Assembly: GCA_900312665.1 (NCBI GenBank)
Contig: ONZQ02000001.1
Span: 4,608,270-4,672,269, forward strand
Direction: 5' to 3'
Length of the DNA stretch: 64,000 nucleotides
Origin: Cephalotrichum gorgonifer
Lineage: Eukaryota; Ascomycota; Sordariomycetes; Microascales; Microascaceae
Shown here: piece by piece, positions 46,918 through 57,217 of the stretch
Position numbering within the stretch: position 1 is the stretch's first letter
Layout: each line of letters opens with the position of its first letter
Position numbers and translations under genes: made by a program
Notes under the pieces: model-generated
The model's database searches: none
Told to the model about the DNA's origin: nothing
What the model saw: the letters and a program-made list of their open reading frames with translations, nothing else

Positions 46918-47489
46918 GATGACCGTCCCTGGTCCAGTACTGGTAGAGACAAGATTAGCCCGAGTGTTAGATAGATGGTTCTACGGAGCATGGCTCTAGG
47001 GACCTGGCGTTCTAGAGCAGAGTTTGGCCTAGAGCGCAGCTGAGTACGGGTAGAAGGTGCACCCAACGCCCAGCGTGGATGACTAGGAAGGAACTACCGG
47101 CCAGGACTGGCATATATATCACGCAATGTAGCCATGGAAACGTGATCCAACCCCGATTGGGTAGAATCTGTGTCCCATTGATACCTGGATACCTGAAACA
47201 TAAATTCATCCTAGAGTGCGTCCGATCTTGTCAAGCTGAAGCAGATGGAGAGTATGTCATTTGATTGTCTATTCGCACCTGCGGTCGAGGGCGCGGTTGT
47301 ATCGCCAAAACACCACCACTGTGTAAAAGGTGCGATTGAAACATGGAGATACACGCGCCGGAGCGAGGAAAGGCTGTATGTAGCCCACCACGATTGACAG
47401 AGGAACTTGAAGAGAACACCCTATCCTCGTGTCATGATGCGCCTGCCAATTCCCAGCCCGATAGGTCCCAGCCAGGTACATATAGCTTC
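46918..47489. other. Spacer between msh5 and emc5
   Basis: About 570 bases hold the msh5 promoter and the emc5 3' untranslated region. No repeat or coding frame is convincing. Confidence 0.5.
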
Positions 47490-47995
47490 TCAGCTCTGTG
47501 TCACCCCGGTATCCTTTACCCACTGAACAAATTCGGCCCTCTGACTCCGGATATCCACAAACCCAGGGCGTGTTTCCAGCATGCGGAAAGGGTTCCCCAG
47601 GAACGCCCCCGTGATGCTCCCTTCATCACCTCCAGCCGCGAACCCTGCCTGCCCCTCTCTCTCGACCTTCCCGGCCCAGACACGCCATCTTATCGGCCTC
47701 AGGGCCGGCGCATCTAGCACGAGGCCGAGGCAGACGATGAGGGTGGCCGCTACTGCCTCGATGGCGATGTCAACAGGTATGGAGTGGGAGTCGGACGCCG
47801 TGCCGGGGGCCGCGGGGGTAAGTGTTCTGGAGGCTCGGCTCGAATGCTCTTGTACTGAGTAGTAGCTAGACATTGGTAGTCAGACGACGCGAGCTCGGCC
47901 AAGGTTTCCGTCCCTCCCTGGTGCAGAAAAGAGACTTACGCGTGGGCGAGTAATAAGAGACCGAGGCCAATTGTTGCACGGGGGATCCAAGCCAT
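47490..47995 (-). CDS. emc5: ER membrane complex subunit 5 (EMC5/MMGT-like), 143 aa, 2 exons
   Basis: Exons 47995-47940 and 47865-47490, join in phase 2. The first exon gives MAWIPRATIGLGLLLLAHA, a first membrane helix that continues into YYSVQEHSS. A second helix is VAATLIVCLGLVL. It is followed by the family segment ALRPIRWRVWAGKVEREG and later NPFRMLETRPGFVDIR, with a FVQWVK end. Size and order match fungal EMC5. The EMC inserts tail-anchored and multi-pass proteins into the ER membrane. A loop with FAAGGDEGSIT between the two conserved segments is of variable type. Confidence 0.9.
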
Positions 47996-48627
47996 GACGG
48001 GCGGCGGGTGTGTGTGGTTTCGTATTACAGTCGGGCTCGTTATCATAGAACCCACGTGTCGGCGATGGCTCCGTCGATGGGCGAGGAGGTTGGTAGTCGG
48101 CGGGGAGGCGGTGGTTATTTTGTGATGTCACCCGAAATGCATAGCTCTCTCTTTGGCGTGGGCAGGTTCAAGGTTGATGATGCCAGGCCACTGTGTAGTC
48201 CACAGTGTGTGGTGATTATGCTACTAGCAAGCTCTAATCCAATAGGCGGAAATCTGTATACCGCGGGTCCCCGCTGCAACGAATAGCAAGCATTATCGTA
48301 TTAATATTACAAGTATTCACTTGTCGAGGAGTCGTTCTGGACATGGCCGCATGCGTCCTACTTGTACTGATAACCATTGCTCAGATGCGTGTTTAAGGTG
48401 TATTCAAACTCCGTGTCTCTATGGTACTCCGCCCAAATCACGCCGGTCGCCCCCAATGCTTCTAATACAAGACAGGACATATGCTACAATAGATCGTCTT
48501 CAACCCAAATATCATGCGCCATAACCTCCATGATCCTTCCTCACATTCTCCATATCTTCATTTGCACAGCTCACTCCTTCCCGGGCCCGAGAGCGCCCCA
48601 AGGCAGAAGGCAAGGCAGCTGAGGGGA
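47996..48627. other. Spacer between emc5 and the HMG-box gene
   Basis: About 630 bases hold the emc5 promoter and the 3' end of the HMG-box gene. TTACAAGTATTCACTTG-type words occur at 48306-48322 and TACTTGT at 48359. No coding frame is supported. Confidence 0.5.
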
Positions 48628-50346
48628 TTACGCCGGCCAGGTATCGAACTGGGAGTTCTGTCCACCGAGTTCTTCGACCTGCCAGCCATCCCCATCCCCC
48701 CTCAGGTAGCCGATCTGCGGATCCTGACTGAGGACGGCGTCGATTGGCGCCATAGAATCCTGTAGCTCGGGCGGACTGTCCTGCCGGGGCGGGGCCTGCC
48801 ACTGCGTGTCCATTTCGAGGCCGAACCCGTCATAGAAGGTATGGTATTGAGCCACGTCAGTCCTCGATACCAGCGACGGATCCACCGCCTGTTCCTGCCC
48901 CAGGTGCTGGGTGATTGGCGGGTATTGACTCGGCAGGCCGTGGTACTCCTGCAGCATCGGGCCACCTGGTTGTTGTTCGTATGCCGCCGGCGAGGGCACC
49001 CTCCGAATTATGACATCCTCCACCTCCGGGCCCCCGCCGGGCGCGGAGTAGACGCTCTGTTGGTAGTATTGGCCTCCCGTGATGCCGGGGTTGTCGTATG
49101 GTGGTGACATATGCCTCCCCTGGTTAGGATACGCCTGGTACGGAGGTGGTGGCGATAGTCCCGCATTCCCGGATCCGTACGCCTGATAAGAGGCATAAAC
49201 CGACATTGGCGGGGCGGTCTGCGCATGCTGAGGGTCCTCCTCGGCGTCCAAGTCCCCATCCTCGTCTTCGAACTCTTCTTCTGGCTGGACATCCTTCTTC
49301 TTCGTCTTCGGCTTGAACTTATAATTGGGGTACGCTTTACCGTGGTTCGCCCTCTCGATGGCAGCCCACTGGTCGAACTGCTCCCTGACGGCCGCCGGTT
49401 CCATTGCCCAGGCGTCCCCGCACACCACTGATATTACTTGGTGGTTGTTCTGATCGCTTACCTTCTTTGCCACAAGCTGGTACGTCTTCCGGTACAACAT
49501 GAAACTATTCATGGGACGCTTGATATTGCCTTTCTTGACCTCTTTAAGCCTGACTTCCCTCGGCCGCTGGACGTACGACGCGATGTCATGTACCTCGATA
49601 TCGGGATTCTCTCTTGACGCCTCGCTGAGTGGCTTCGCTACCGTCATGGGGCGGTTCGGGTTCGGCTTCTTCTGCGTTTTCTTCTTCTTCGGCGCCGGCG
49701 CGGACTTCTGTATCCGGCCGCTCTTCGTCCGTGTCAGTTTCGATTCGCTCGCTCTCGGTCTCGTATTCGCCGGTCTTGTGCTGGATAGTCTCGTGCTACT
49801 CCTCGTCCTGGCCACTCTTGGTGATTCGTCCGGGGTGCCGTATGGTCTGGGATTCTGGATCGGGTCGGGGGTGCCGTAGAGCCTAGGGTCCTGGATCGTG
49901 TCAGCTTCAGGTTGAATGTACGCCCGGGTCGGGGACCCCGGTGGCCATGCACGTACCGGATAACCGTGACCGCCGGGCGGTGGTCCGTATGGGACGACAG
50001 TCGGGTCGAAACTCAGCCCATTGCCATGGTGTGTCTTGCCGCCGTCCGTACCCGCAACTAACCCGTCGACTCTTGGCATGGTATCTAGAGGATGCACACC
50101 CTGGGACCGAAGCGAGTATACGGGCGTGTTATTACTCCCCATGTCGGCCATGCTGTAGTGTGTGGTCGGGTTGCCCTGGTGGTTCTGTGACTGGGGGCCA
50201 GCGCCGGCGCCGGCAAGTTTCCCCGTGGTGGTGCCCCCTAACCCGGAAAAGGAGGCGGAAGGAGCATCGTGTCCGATTAGATGGTGGAGGCCCAGCTCGC
50301 CCGGCGACGGAGCCGGGGACCGTGGCTCAAGGTGACCATCCATCAT
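48628..50346 (-). CDS. HMG-box (MATA-type) transcription factor, 572 aa, single coding exon
   Basis: Residues about 274-348 form one HMG box of the MATA/Ste11 type: KRPMNSFMLYRKTYQ, VVCGDAWAMEP and NHGKAYPNYKFKP. It is preceded by a Lys-rich stretch (PKKKKTQKKP) that could be a nuclear signal and a possible linker. The N-terminal 230 residues and C-terminal 220 residues are Pro/Gly/Tyr/Gln-rich and disordered. A short internal repeat PRLYGTPD/PRPYGTPD lies at about 154-173. An acidic patch (EEEFEDEDGDLDAEED) follows the box. Proteins of this class regulate mating and sexual development in ascomycetes, but I cannot assign a named orthologue. The start is the first of two adjacent ATGs. The frame is open upstream, and a TCTAG just before it could be an acceptor for a 5' exon. 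Confidence 0.85.
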   Translation of the reverse strand: MMDGHLEPRSPAPSPGELGLHHLIGHDAPSASFSGLGGTTTGKLAGAGAGPQSQNHQGNPTTHYSMADMGSNNTPVYSLRSQGVHPLDTMPRVDGLVAGTDGGKTHHGNGLSFDPTVVPYGPPPGGHGYPVRAWPPGSPTRAYIQPEADTIQDPRLYGTPDPIQNPRPYGTPDESPRVARTRSSTRLSSTRPANTRPRASESKLTRTKSGRIQKSAPAPKKKKTQKKPNPNRPMTVAKPLSEASRENPDIEVHDIASYVQRPREVRLKEVKKGNIKRPMNSFMLYRKTYQLVAKKVSDQNNHQVISVVCGDAWAMEPAAVREQFDQWAAIERANHGKAYPNYKFKPKTKKKDVQPEEEFEDEDGDLDAEEDPQHAQTAPPMSVYASYQAYGSGNAGLSPPPPYQAYPNQGRHMSPPYDNPGITGGQYYQQSVYSAPGGGPEVEDVIIRRVPSPAAYEQQPGGPMLQEYHGLPSQYPPITQHLGQEQAVDPSLVSRTDVAQYHTFYDGFGLEMDTQWQAPPRQDSPPELQDSMAPIDAVLSQDPQIGYLRGDGDGWQVEELGGQNSQFDTWPA

Positions 50347-50803
50347 CTCCGCTCTTGGTAGGGAGAAGGATCGATCGGCGCTAGACAAGCGATTTTGGGT
50401 CTCCTTGGATGGGCAAGATGTCTTGCTTGGAGTTATCTTTCTCGAAGCGTATGGCGGGGTTCAATGGTTGAAGTACAAGGCGAATGTGGCTACGGCCCGT
50501 GTTGTCTGTAAATGAGGCCGAGCTAACTTCTTTCTCTCTTTTCTCTCACGGGAGGCGAGGGCGGTCCGGCTCTGGGTGCTGGGTGTAAGAGGGAATCCAC
50601 CCCCCACTACTCTGCTGTCGTGGCGGTGGTTGAAGGACCACCTTGGGCGGCTTTTGCTTCGACCGCAGATTCGTCTGGTAGCCGCAGCTGGGGTTCTGGA
50701 CTGTCTGTCTCTTGGAGCGTGGTATGGCACGCCTGCCCAGGAGCCGCGTGAATCGGGGACGTATGGATAAGGGCGCCTTATGCACAGGTGGGAAGATTGT
50801 GCC

Positions 50804-50821
50804 CTCTCTCTCTCTCTCTCT
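50804..50821. repeat. (TC)n microsatellite
   Basis: Nine TC units are followed by TGTGCGTG. It lies in the probable leader or promoter of the HMG-box gene. Confidence 0.9.
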
Positions 50822-52138
50822 GTGCGTGTAGGTGTGTTGGGTTGAAGATCGTCTTGTCACATCCCTGGCCCAGTGCTCTTCTCCTTTCTTCCCTGACAGC
50901 CACACAGGGGTTTGCAATCTTGCGGTCTGAAGCAAGTACTTATCTTCTTTTGCTCTTCGGTTCCTTTCACTCAGATTATCAGGTTGGAAGATGACAAGGG
51001 TATTAGAGACTCCAGCCTCTGTCTTTGTCGGAGTGAGGGCGCAAAGACTTGCATTAATGATGGAGGTGGATGTATTTGTATACCTTTACCGTGTACACAC
51101 TCCTTTGACGGCCTGTCCCAATCCAGTACGTCTTTGCATCTCTGCGGAGAGGCGCTTCCGGGCATGAAGAGATGGCACCTCCACACAATCTTTCCGCATT
51201 CAGTCGGCACTATCCGCCCGCTGGGGTAGCTTACCTTGGGTACGAGGGAGGTGCTCTTTGGGGAAGTATGGGGGAGGGGGGGGGCTAGAGAAGGGAGCAA
51301 GTAATTAGGAGGCATACGGGGAGCACATGGACACCTCGGAGGTGGTTTGCGTGCCAGGGACAGGGCATCCACCTCCCCCGATGGCTACCTGCCCACTCCC
51401 TTCTGCCTCCATGCCGAGCAGCAATCTCACAGTCACGTCTGGGTCTGTGTCTGCGGACCTTGACGTGTGTCCTAGGTTTACGCCCAGCTCTCCTCTTACC
51501 TCCTCTCTCCCCACTGGTTCATGTGTCTTGACGGGTAGGAGCATGGCATGGCTTGGCAAGGGGGAGTGAGTGTCTGGGACCTGATTTCCACGGATACCCA
51601 GTAGCGCGGCATTAGTCCGCCGGAGTGGAATGCTCTCTCGGCTTTGGCATGTTTGGGTCAACAGATCTGCTACCGAAAGCGTTGGTATCCTCTCCCGTCA
51701 TTGGTCGGAAGGCCCGGGAACAGCCCTGCAGCATTCCTTAGACTCTTTTAGCTTTTACGTCAAGCCTCTCCTTTCTTTGACTTCTACCATGGGTGGGCCG
51801 GATTGGACACGCCCTCTTTGAGCATCTGACCCTGCCCCATCATATCCGTCACCTTTTAGGTGGGTGGGTTTCCCCTTCTTCATCTCGAGGGGCACCAGTC
51901 ATAATTGTCATATCCACCCCAGGGAAGAAGTCACTTTCCCAGGTCTCCCAGCATGAAGATGTCTGCTTGCATGAGTATGTGTCCGTCTGTGTGTGTGTGG
52001 GAATGAGCAATCGCAGGGATAGGAAAACATATACAAGTACACCCTCTTTATGTAATAACCAATAATAACTACTACTTGTGCTTAAAATGTACAGAGGGGG
52101 AATCACGGACTTTGAATCACGATTAAAGTCCTGGCCAC

Positions 52139-52188
52139 CACTTACACGTTCACTTACACTTACACTTACACTCACCACTTACCACTCA
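52139..52188. repeat. Degenerate (CACTTA)n hexamer repeat
   Basis: Repeated CACTTA units with variants CACGTT, CACTCAC and CACTTACC across about 50 bases, intergenic. Confidence 0.75.
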
Positions 52189-53242
52189 CCCAGAGGAGGC
52201 CTGGATGCGAGCGGCTTCTACTTTGAGAAACTCAAGTACTACTCTTACATTTCCTATCCGTAAACAGGCACGGGGCTCTGAGTAGACATACGGTGTAGAG
52301 AGCGGAATACTCCCTCTGCTGTCACTGCCAATCCCTCCAGATCACATTTCATATTTCAGCCGCGTCTGGGACGGCCCACTCCACAACCATCCCGTGTTGA
52401 CGCGCCCGCATCATTCGTACTCGTATGTTGCATGTCCTTGCCCAGATACTACTCACCGGTACAGGCTACCTAGCAGTGGCGTCCAGCGCCGGTGTTAATT
52501 TCCTTTCGTGAGCCAAACGCTTCTCACCTGTACCTGTAAACCTAAGCCAGTCTCCATGTAGAGTTTGTTCCCATCAGATAGGCCCGCATGTTTCTAGCCA
52601 ACGTAGACTCCTCCTCCAGCCGTAGCCCGGTCGTTTCCCACCAACGACATACACCGTACCAAATACCGTCTCGGAGCTTAGACCAAGTGTTCGCCTGGTG
52701 GGCTGCGCTTGATCCCCCCCCCGTTTTTTTTTTTTTCTCCCGGCACATGCGACACGGCATCCTACTTCATGAGTGTGCCGGGCTGGGAGGGTTCGCCGGC
52801 GGGCGTACCTGTGGCGCTTGGCTGTTGCGATGACGTTGGAACTCGGAAGCAACTGGCGCACCAGGAACTCTTCACGTGTGCGACCGAGAGATTGAGGAGT
52901 GGCCATTGCCATAGGAACTATTAGGGGGGCACATCTGGCGGAGGGCTGCCGCCTGTACTAACCTGGCTTCGGGGCCAAGGTGCGTAGAAGCAGTACGAGG
53001 CTAGAAGTATTGCCCCTTTTCCGTCCGAGGTTTAATGTATCAGCACTCGTCAATTAAACTTCTATTCTGTCCCCTTTCTCTTTCCCTTTCCTCCTTTTTC
53101 CATGCCCGGTCTACCTTTCGCCTTTCATACAAGAATCCCTCAATTACAGATCGACTCAAAATACCATCCTTTGCCCTGTCGTACCACCTACTGCACGCGC
53201 AATCCATTGGTGGAAAACCGCTACGACTCGTCTGTCCCAAAA

Positions 53243-55681
53243 TTAGGAACCCGTTTCGGTAGTCGAATGTCCATTAGACTTGTCCAAGTGGACCTGATCC
53301 ACATGCCCAGGCGGGGACACCTTTACCGGTGGCGTCGGAACGTGTGGATGTACCGTAGGCGGAAGCGTCGGAGTCAAGGATAGGTTTAGACCAGTGTTTC
53401 TCGATGCGGACGGTGTAGCACATGGAACGCCGTGGGAATGCTTCACCGGCGAGATACCTCCAGAAGGTGGTGGTAACAGAGGCTCGTCAACATGAGTCTT
53501 ATCTCGGGAAAGCACTGACGTCTGGCCTGGGACTGAACCCCCATTGAGTAGAGGAGAGGCAGATAGTGGCGAGTGACCGAAGCTCGAAAGGCCGGGCGAG
53601 CGAAGGGGCGAGCGAAGGGGCGAACGGAGGGGCGAGCGAACCTGGCTGATGGTCTTTTGCGTCTGCTCTGGTGACGACGTCGGATTGCCCGCGCCCACTA
53701 TGCCGGTATCTCGAGCAGGGGGGGGCTTAGACGGGGACGACTGAAGCACAACCTGGAGTTGCGCTCCCGCGGGCAGCACGGGATTGGGATCCTGGGTGGA
53801 AGTGGCAGAACGCGGAGCGGTGCCTTCCTCAACAAGAGGAAGAGCGCCCGGCTCCGGGGTTTGCGGCGAGGGTTTAGTCGGCGCGTCCTGGACTGCCGGC
53901 TCCGGGCCTGAGGCGCCATCGGGCTTGGACTCGGTCGCTGCCTGAAGCCGCAACTTCGACTCTGCATTACGGCAGGATGCGCATATGAAGTGAAACTCGG
54001 GGCGATCCGCCTCCTCCACGCCAACCCCGACGCATTTGCTGTGTTGCCAGACATTACATCTTTCACACGCGACGCTGTGGGTCCCATCATCGACTTGGCC
54101 GTATGTGCCACACTCACAGTCGAATACCCAGTCCTCCCCGTCGTCGGATTCCATGAGGTCTTGCTTCCTCGTATCAGCTGTCTGCCGCAGCTGGCGGCTT
54201 GATGAGCGCCTCTGGGATCCCTCAGTCTTGCTCTCATCCGACATGCGAGCGGCGTCTTCCTCGTGGCGGAGTCGTCGAGCCTCCCTGTCTTTTATTCTTA
54301 CTTCCCTCAACATTAGACGTGCCTCCCGCTCTCTTTCCAAGTCGCGGCGTAGGTCCTCCTCGCGCCGTGCAGCTGCGGCCTCGATTTCCCGCCTTCGCTC
54401 CTCTTCTCGCGCCTCCTCATCGCGCCTCTGTCGCTCAAGCCTTCCCGCGATCCGGCTTGACCGCTTGGCATTTGTCATCTTGGCGAGGTTCAACAGTTCG
54501 CGCTCTCGCTGCGCAGCCTTTCTTCGGCGCGAGTCCTCCTGCTGCTGAAGGATCGGCACAAGGTGATCCTGTATCTGCGTTCGTAATATCTTCTCGTTCT
54601 CGTCTCGGCTACCCTGGAGGGTCTGTAGGAACTGGTGAACTTCATCTAGAGTCACTGCGACACACTCCCACTTCATACCGCCGAGTCCGTTGTTGACTTC
54701 GGGATTCTCGCTTGCTTCAACCTCGTCTGCCGGTGAGCCCTCGGTAGATGGATGGGCGACCTGCTGCCGCTTGCTGGTTCGCCTCCCCGAACGGTATGAT
54801 TTTCTGCTGTTCTTTTTCGGTCTCGGCTGGGCTTGAGGAGGCGGAGCCTCGGTGAGTCGATATATCCTGTTGTCGTCGAGGACGAAGTACGTGTTGTCAT
54901 CTTTATCCCACCCGTAGGGTTCAATCCTCTTTGAGATATCATATGTCAGCTGTACACCCTACTTGGTAGTAGGGGGTTGGTTGGACATGCTCACCCATGA
55001 AGTCTGATCAACGTCCCGCTGTTCCTCCATCTTCTCCCGAATACGGGTCGGCTGGATCATCGTCCACTGAGTGAGTTGTTGAAGAACACGAATCTGTTAT
55101 GAAACGGAGTATAAGCGCATGAACTGTAGCGGAAAGGAGCATTCATTGGCGAGGGAGGCACGAGCCTTTGTACAAACGTCAAACTCGTTGAACGCCGATG
55201 GTGTCTCATCCGTCCCGAACGGGTTCTGGTCCGGTGCTCGGGTAACATATTGCCTGCGGGCATACTCGTCGAAAATCTCTGGGCTGGAAGATGCAAGAAT
55301 GAATCAGCGAGCTATTCTCCCCTATCCTCGCGAGAATCAGACGCCGGGAAGACACCTACGTCAGTCCGCGGTGCGACGAGACAAGCTTGAGCAGGGCGAG
55401 GCCAATATCTTGAAGGACTGTCGACTGTGGCCGTAGACATTCCATCTCTAGTGTCTAAAAAGCTCTTTAGAATTGGTGATCAACACTGCGGGTTGGCCCC
55501 GTGGACTGCGTACCTCGGCATCGACATCATCTGAAATGCGTACGGCTTTGCCGAACAGATATATCCACTGACACAGGTTCGCAAACTGCCACATGTTCCG
55601 AATTCGATGTAGTAGTGACCCATCCTGGCTGTCTTGGCTGTCGTCCAACTCGGCAATTGATCGTTTTTTTGCTGACCCCAT
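53243..55681 (-). CDS. DDT/WHIM-like PHD-finger chromatin protein, 717 aa, 5 exons
   Basis: Exons 55681-55514, 55454-55360, 55283-55178, 55093-54995 and 54928-53243, all phase-consistent. Residues about 1-156 form a helical DDT-like region ending RIREKMEEQRDVDQTSW. Then comes RIEPYGWDKDDNTYFVLDDNRIYR, the WHIM-type motif shared with RSF1/Ioc-like remodelling partners. Residues about 290-385 are a long Arg/Glu coiled coil. A C4HC3 PHD finger lies at about 427-475 (CECGTYGQ, CERCNVWQHSKC, CASC). The C-terminal 240 residues are Pro/Ser-rich with an RSPL repeat. Such proteins read histone tails and tether chromatin remodellers; the partner here is inferred. Intron 3 has a GTTTGT donor. Intron 4 ends in AAG, chosen because it gives the uninterrupted family join QTSW-RIEPYGW. 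Confidence 0.83.
53593..53640. repeat. 12-bp in-frame coding repeat (RSPL units)
   Basis: Four copies of a 12-base unit (GGGCGAGCGAAG type) lie in the last exon of the PHD-finger gene. They encode RSPL three times plus RSP. The period is a multiple of three, so copy-number change keeps the frame. Confidence 0.9.
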
Positions 55682-56296
55682 CTCGTCAGATGGCCGCCGT
55701 GAGCAAGGCGACCGAGCAAGACGAGAGATTCAGTCGGCGCAAGGGGGGCGCGGCAAGACGGGTGCGTCGAGGTCCCCAATCCTCGTGTGTAGGTTTCGCG
55801 AGGACGGTTTGATGTGGGCTGGATATCGATACGAGGTGTGGCCTTGGAGATGAGCGCTCAGTACTCGGTATCTGCGGGAGAATGACGGTGTCAGTGAGAT
55901 GTGACAGAGGCCGACTGTTTCGATCTGGGGATAATAATCTGAGCTTGTCCCAAAGGATCGGACCGCGGTGGGGCAATATTTCCTGCGAAATGTAAGTCGC
56001 GTCATCGTCGCGTCTCATACCCCCGGCATATGCATATTTTTAGTGGGTGGCTGTTACCTCGAAAATGTAGATATCGCGTGGTTGCGTGCACTTGCGTATT
56101 AAACTGATCCTTGCCAAATAAGAGATTGATTATTATCCTCGTCCACCCACTTACAACCCTGCATTCTTTCAACAAAAGCTGTTTGCAATGGGACTACTAC
56201 GATTAATATACGACACAAAGGGGAGCTCGTGACAATCAATGCCAGCGCCCACAGCTTTTGACGAAGGCAATTGGCAAGGTTCTTTCTATATCTGCT
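55682..56296. other. Spacer between the PHD-finger gene and the 306-aa gene
   Basis: About 615 bases: the PHD gene promoter and leader, and the 3' end of the next minus-strand gene. Frames overlap on both strands and are unconvincing. Confidence 0.5.
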
Positions 56297-57217
56297 TCAG
56301 GTGCCACTCAGGTGGGCAAGTATCTGCCTGAGCCGACGTAGTGACTCAAGCCCGCTAGTATCACTCCCTTGGCCTTCTTGTGCCGTCTCTACCTCTTCCT
56401 TCGCATGCATCGCGTCGGTGGTAAGTTCACCCCACACTTCGTCCGTGTAAGACGTCAGGACATGCTTCCACTGTGCCAACCAGGCTGGCTTGCCGCCCGG
56501 ATACGAGCTTCCTAGCTCTAGACTATCGTCGGCGACTGGCCAGAAATTCAAAAGGCGGTCCCAGGTTGACGAAGTGATGGAATCGTCGCCAAGTAGAGAA
56601 GCGCGTAGGCGGGGCGGAAGCTGTGCTGAGAAACCCCCGAAATCGACATCGTCTGTAAACTGGAGGGAAGCCGGGTCTGATAAGAGCGCCGCCACCTCTT
56701 CTCCATCCCGTGCTTCCTGTGCCTCGACCGTACATCCTTGGATACTTGCGTGTTTGGTACTACCCCTTATCGCCTCCGTCGTAAAGGCTCCGTGTCCGAA
56801 GTCCTGCGAAGCAACTCCCATAAAATCTTGAAAGGGCCTCTCTGACTCGTCTCCACCATCGTGGCGTGAGCGAAATGTATCGCTGCTCCTAACCCCGTGG
56901 CGGACGGGCGGTGCTTGATCCGCGGCTGTTCGATGTGCGGAATTGCTCGGTCCGGCAGAGCTGCCTTTGCCTCCCACCGCGACGTCTTCGGGACGTAGCG
57001 ACCCAGGGGATCCCATGCCTGACGCGGAGGAGGTGAGGCCAGCAGCAGAATTGAGGATGCGCTTCGAAAGATAATCCACCCCGGTTGAGGTAGGTAAAGT
57101 CTGGCCGACTCCCGCCTCCCCCAAAGGGGCAGATTTTGAGGACCCTCCATTCCTGGAGACTTCTGCCGGGGATCCTGGAGTCTCGGCGCTCTCCATCCGA
57201 TTTTCAGGAGGCCCCAT
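56297..57217 (-). CDS. Protein of unknown function, 306 aa, single coding exon
   Basis: I do not recognise the family. The N-terminal half is Ser/Gly/Pro-rich and probably disordered. The C-terminal half looks folded and conserved in style, with DGEEVAALLSDPAS, WDRLLNFWPV, WLAQWKHVLTSYTDEVWGEL and LESLRRLRQILAHL, so it is probably helical. There are no membrane segments or signal peptide. The open frame continues upstream to 57382. The stretch before the ATG at 57217 contains a GTGAGC donor-like site and a CACCAG acceptor-like site, suggesting a 5' leader intron rather than coding sequence, so I start at MGPPENRMES. It transcribes away from the PP2A gene across a 1.15-kb spacer. Confidence 0.65.
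   Translation of the reverse strand: MGPPENRMESAETPGSPAEVSRNGGSSKSAPLGEAGVGQTLPTSTGVDYLSKRILNSAAGLTSSASGMGSPGSLRPEDVAVGGKGSSAGPSNSAHRTAADQAPPVRHGVRSSDTFRSRHDGGDESERPFQDFMGVASQDFGHGAFTTEAIRGSTKHASIQGCTVEAQEARDGEEVAALLSDPASLQFTDDVDFGGFSAQLPPRLRASLLGDDSITSSTWDRLLNFWPVADDSLELGSSYPGGKPAWLAQWKHVLTSYTDEVWGELTTDAMHAKEEVETAQEGQGSDTSGLESLRRLRQILAHLSGT

Larger units (their letters stand above)
50347..53242. other. 2.9 kb upstream region of the HMG-box gene
   Basis: Probably a long promoter and leader, plus the 3' end of the PHD-finger gene. It contains (TC)n at 50804-50821, a CACTTA repeat at 52139-52188, a T11 run at 52726-52736 and TACAAGTA at 52031-52041. Frames are short and unconvincing. Confidence 0.45.
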
